A stretch of DNA of 52,941 nt from Nevskia sp. (lineage in GTDB: Bacteria; Pseudomonadota; Gammaproteobacteria; Nevskiales; Nevskiaceae), in assembly GCA_030694365.1 (NCBI GenBank), contig JAUXYM010000089.1, forward strand, positions 1 through 52,941, read 5' to 3'. Position numbers and translations under genes: made by a program. How positions within the stretch are numbered: position 1 is the first letter of the stretch; every line of letters starts with the position of its first letter. Below the pieces are notes generated by a model that had not been told where the DNA came from, did no database searches, and saw only the letters and a program-made list of their open reading frames with translations. Positions 52,838 to 52,941 of this stretch are shown piece by piece.

Positions 52838-52919
52838 CGTCATCCCCGCGCAGGCGGGGATCCAGTTTGGGCCTTGAGCGCTGCATCAGAACTGGATTCC
52901 CGCCTGCGCGGGAATGACG
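52838..52919. repeat. REP-like inverted repeat at right edge
   Basis: Arms 52838-52867 and 52890-52919 pair around 22 bases. The flank after it (ending ggatttgaag) matches that after the degenerate copy at 2377-2452. Confidence 0.85.
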
Positions 52920-52941
52920 AGTGTTTTGTAAGGATTTGAAG

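Overview
The window is high-GC proteobacterial DNA. The conserved blocks rpsP-rimM-trmD-rplS, ffh/ypjD/corB, hemA-prfA-prmC-moeB and TPR-lolB/tRNA-Gln/prs have a gammaproteobacterial arrangement. A styrene-oxide-isomerase-like membrane protein, a PF10118 protein, a multidomain alginate lyase and many palindromic repeats suggest a Nevskiales/Solimonadaceae-type or related environmental gammaproteobacterium. The taxonomic placement is inference.

Layout. 1-2031: two abutting insertion sequences, a partial IS5-family copy running off the left edge and an intact IS3-family element. 2032-6000: an AT-richer surface-polysaccharide fragment (polyprenyl-phosphate sugar transferase, EpsL-like outer-membrane barrel, small two-helix protein). 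6273-12842: mfd, a PF10118 protein with a probable late frameshift, a styrene-oxide-isomerase-like protein and radA. 12843-16853: a long regulatory leader and a secreted family PL7 alginate lyase with Calx-beta domains and about five repeats. 16914-23032: chrA, corB, ypjD, an MBL-fold phosphodiesterase-like gene and ffh. 23128-27710: a molybdenum hydroxylase operon (2Fe-2S subunit, Mo subunit, xdhC, mocA). 27986-29904: the rpsP operon. 30002-33046: tetR, an enoyl-CoA isomerase-like gene, a hotdog protein and prs. 33181-42388: tRNA-Gln, lolB, a TPR protein, hemA, prfA, prmC, moeB, a degenerate JAB-domain gene and proS. 42647-46981: a probable defence island, vapBC followed by a single-chain MmeI-like restriction-modification enzyme. 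46984-52753: a lytic transglycosylase, a LysM protein, wrbA, DUF2069, zapE, plsC and xerD.

How the genes work together. The sugar transferase starts polysaccharide repeat units on the lipid carrier and the barrel is probably an outer-membrane partner. The alginate lyase may cut polyuronate matrix; a perfect TGTGA-N6-TCACA site lies upstream of each of these two units, so shared Crp/Vfr-type control is possible. MocA and XdhC mature the molybdenum cofactor for the adjacent hydroxylase. PrmC methylates the release factor encoded just upstream by prfA.

The most unusual signals are palindromic repeats inserted in frame inside mfd, prmC and the restriction-modification gene; the isomerase-like protein keeping the haem and catalytic residues of StyC; a JAB protein without its metal-binding histidines; and a 15-mer present three times in alternating orientation upstream of the alginate lyase. 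No CRISPR array was seen.
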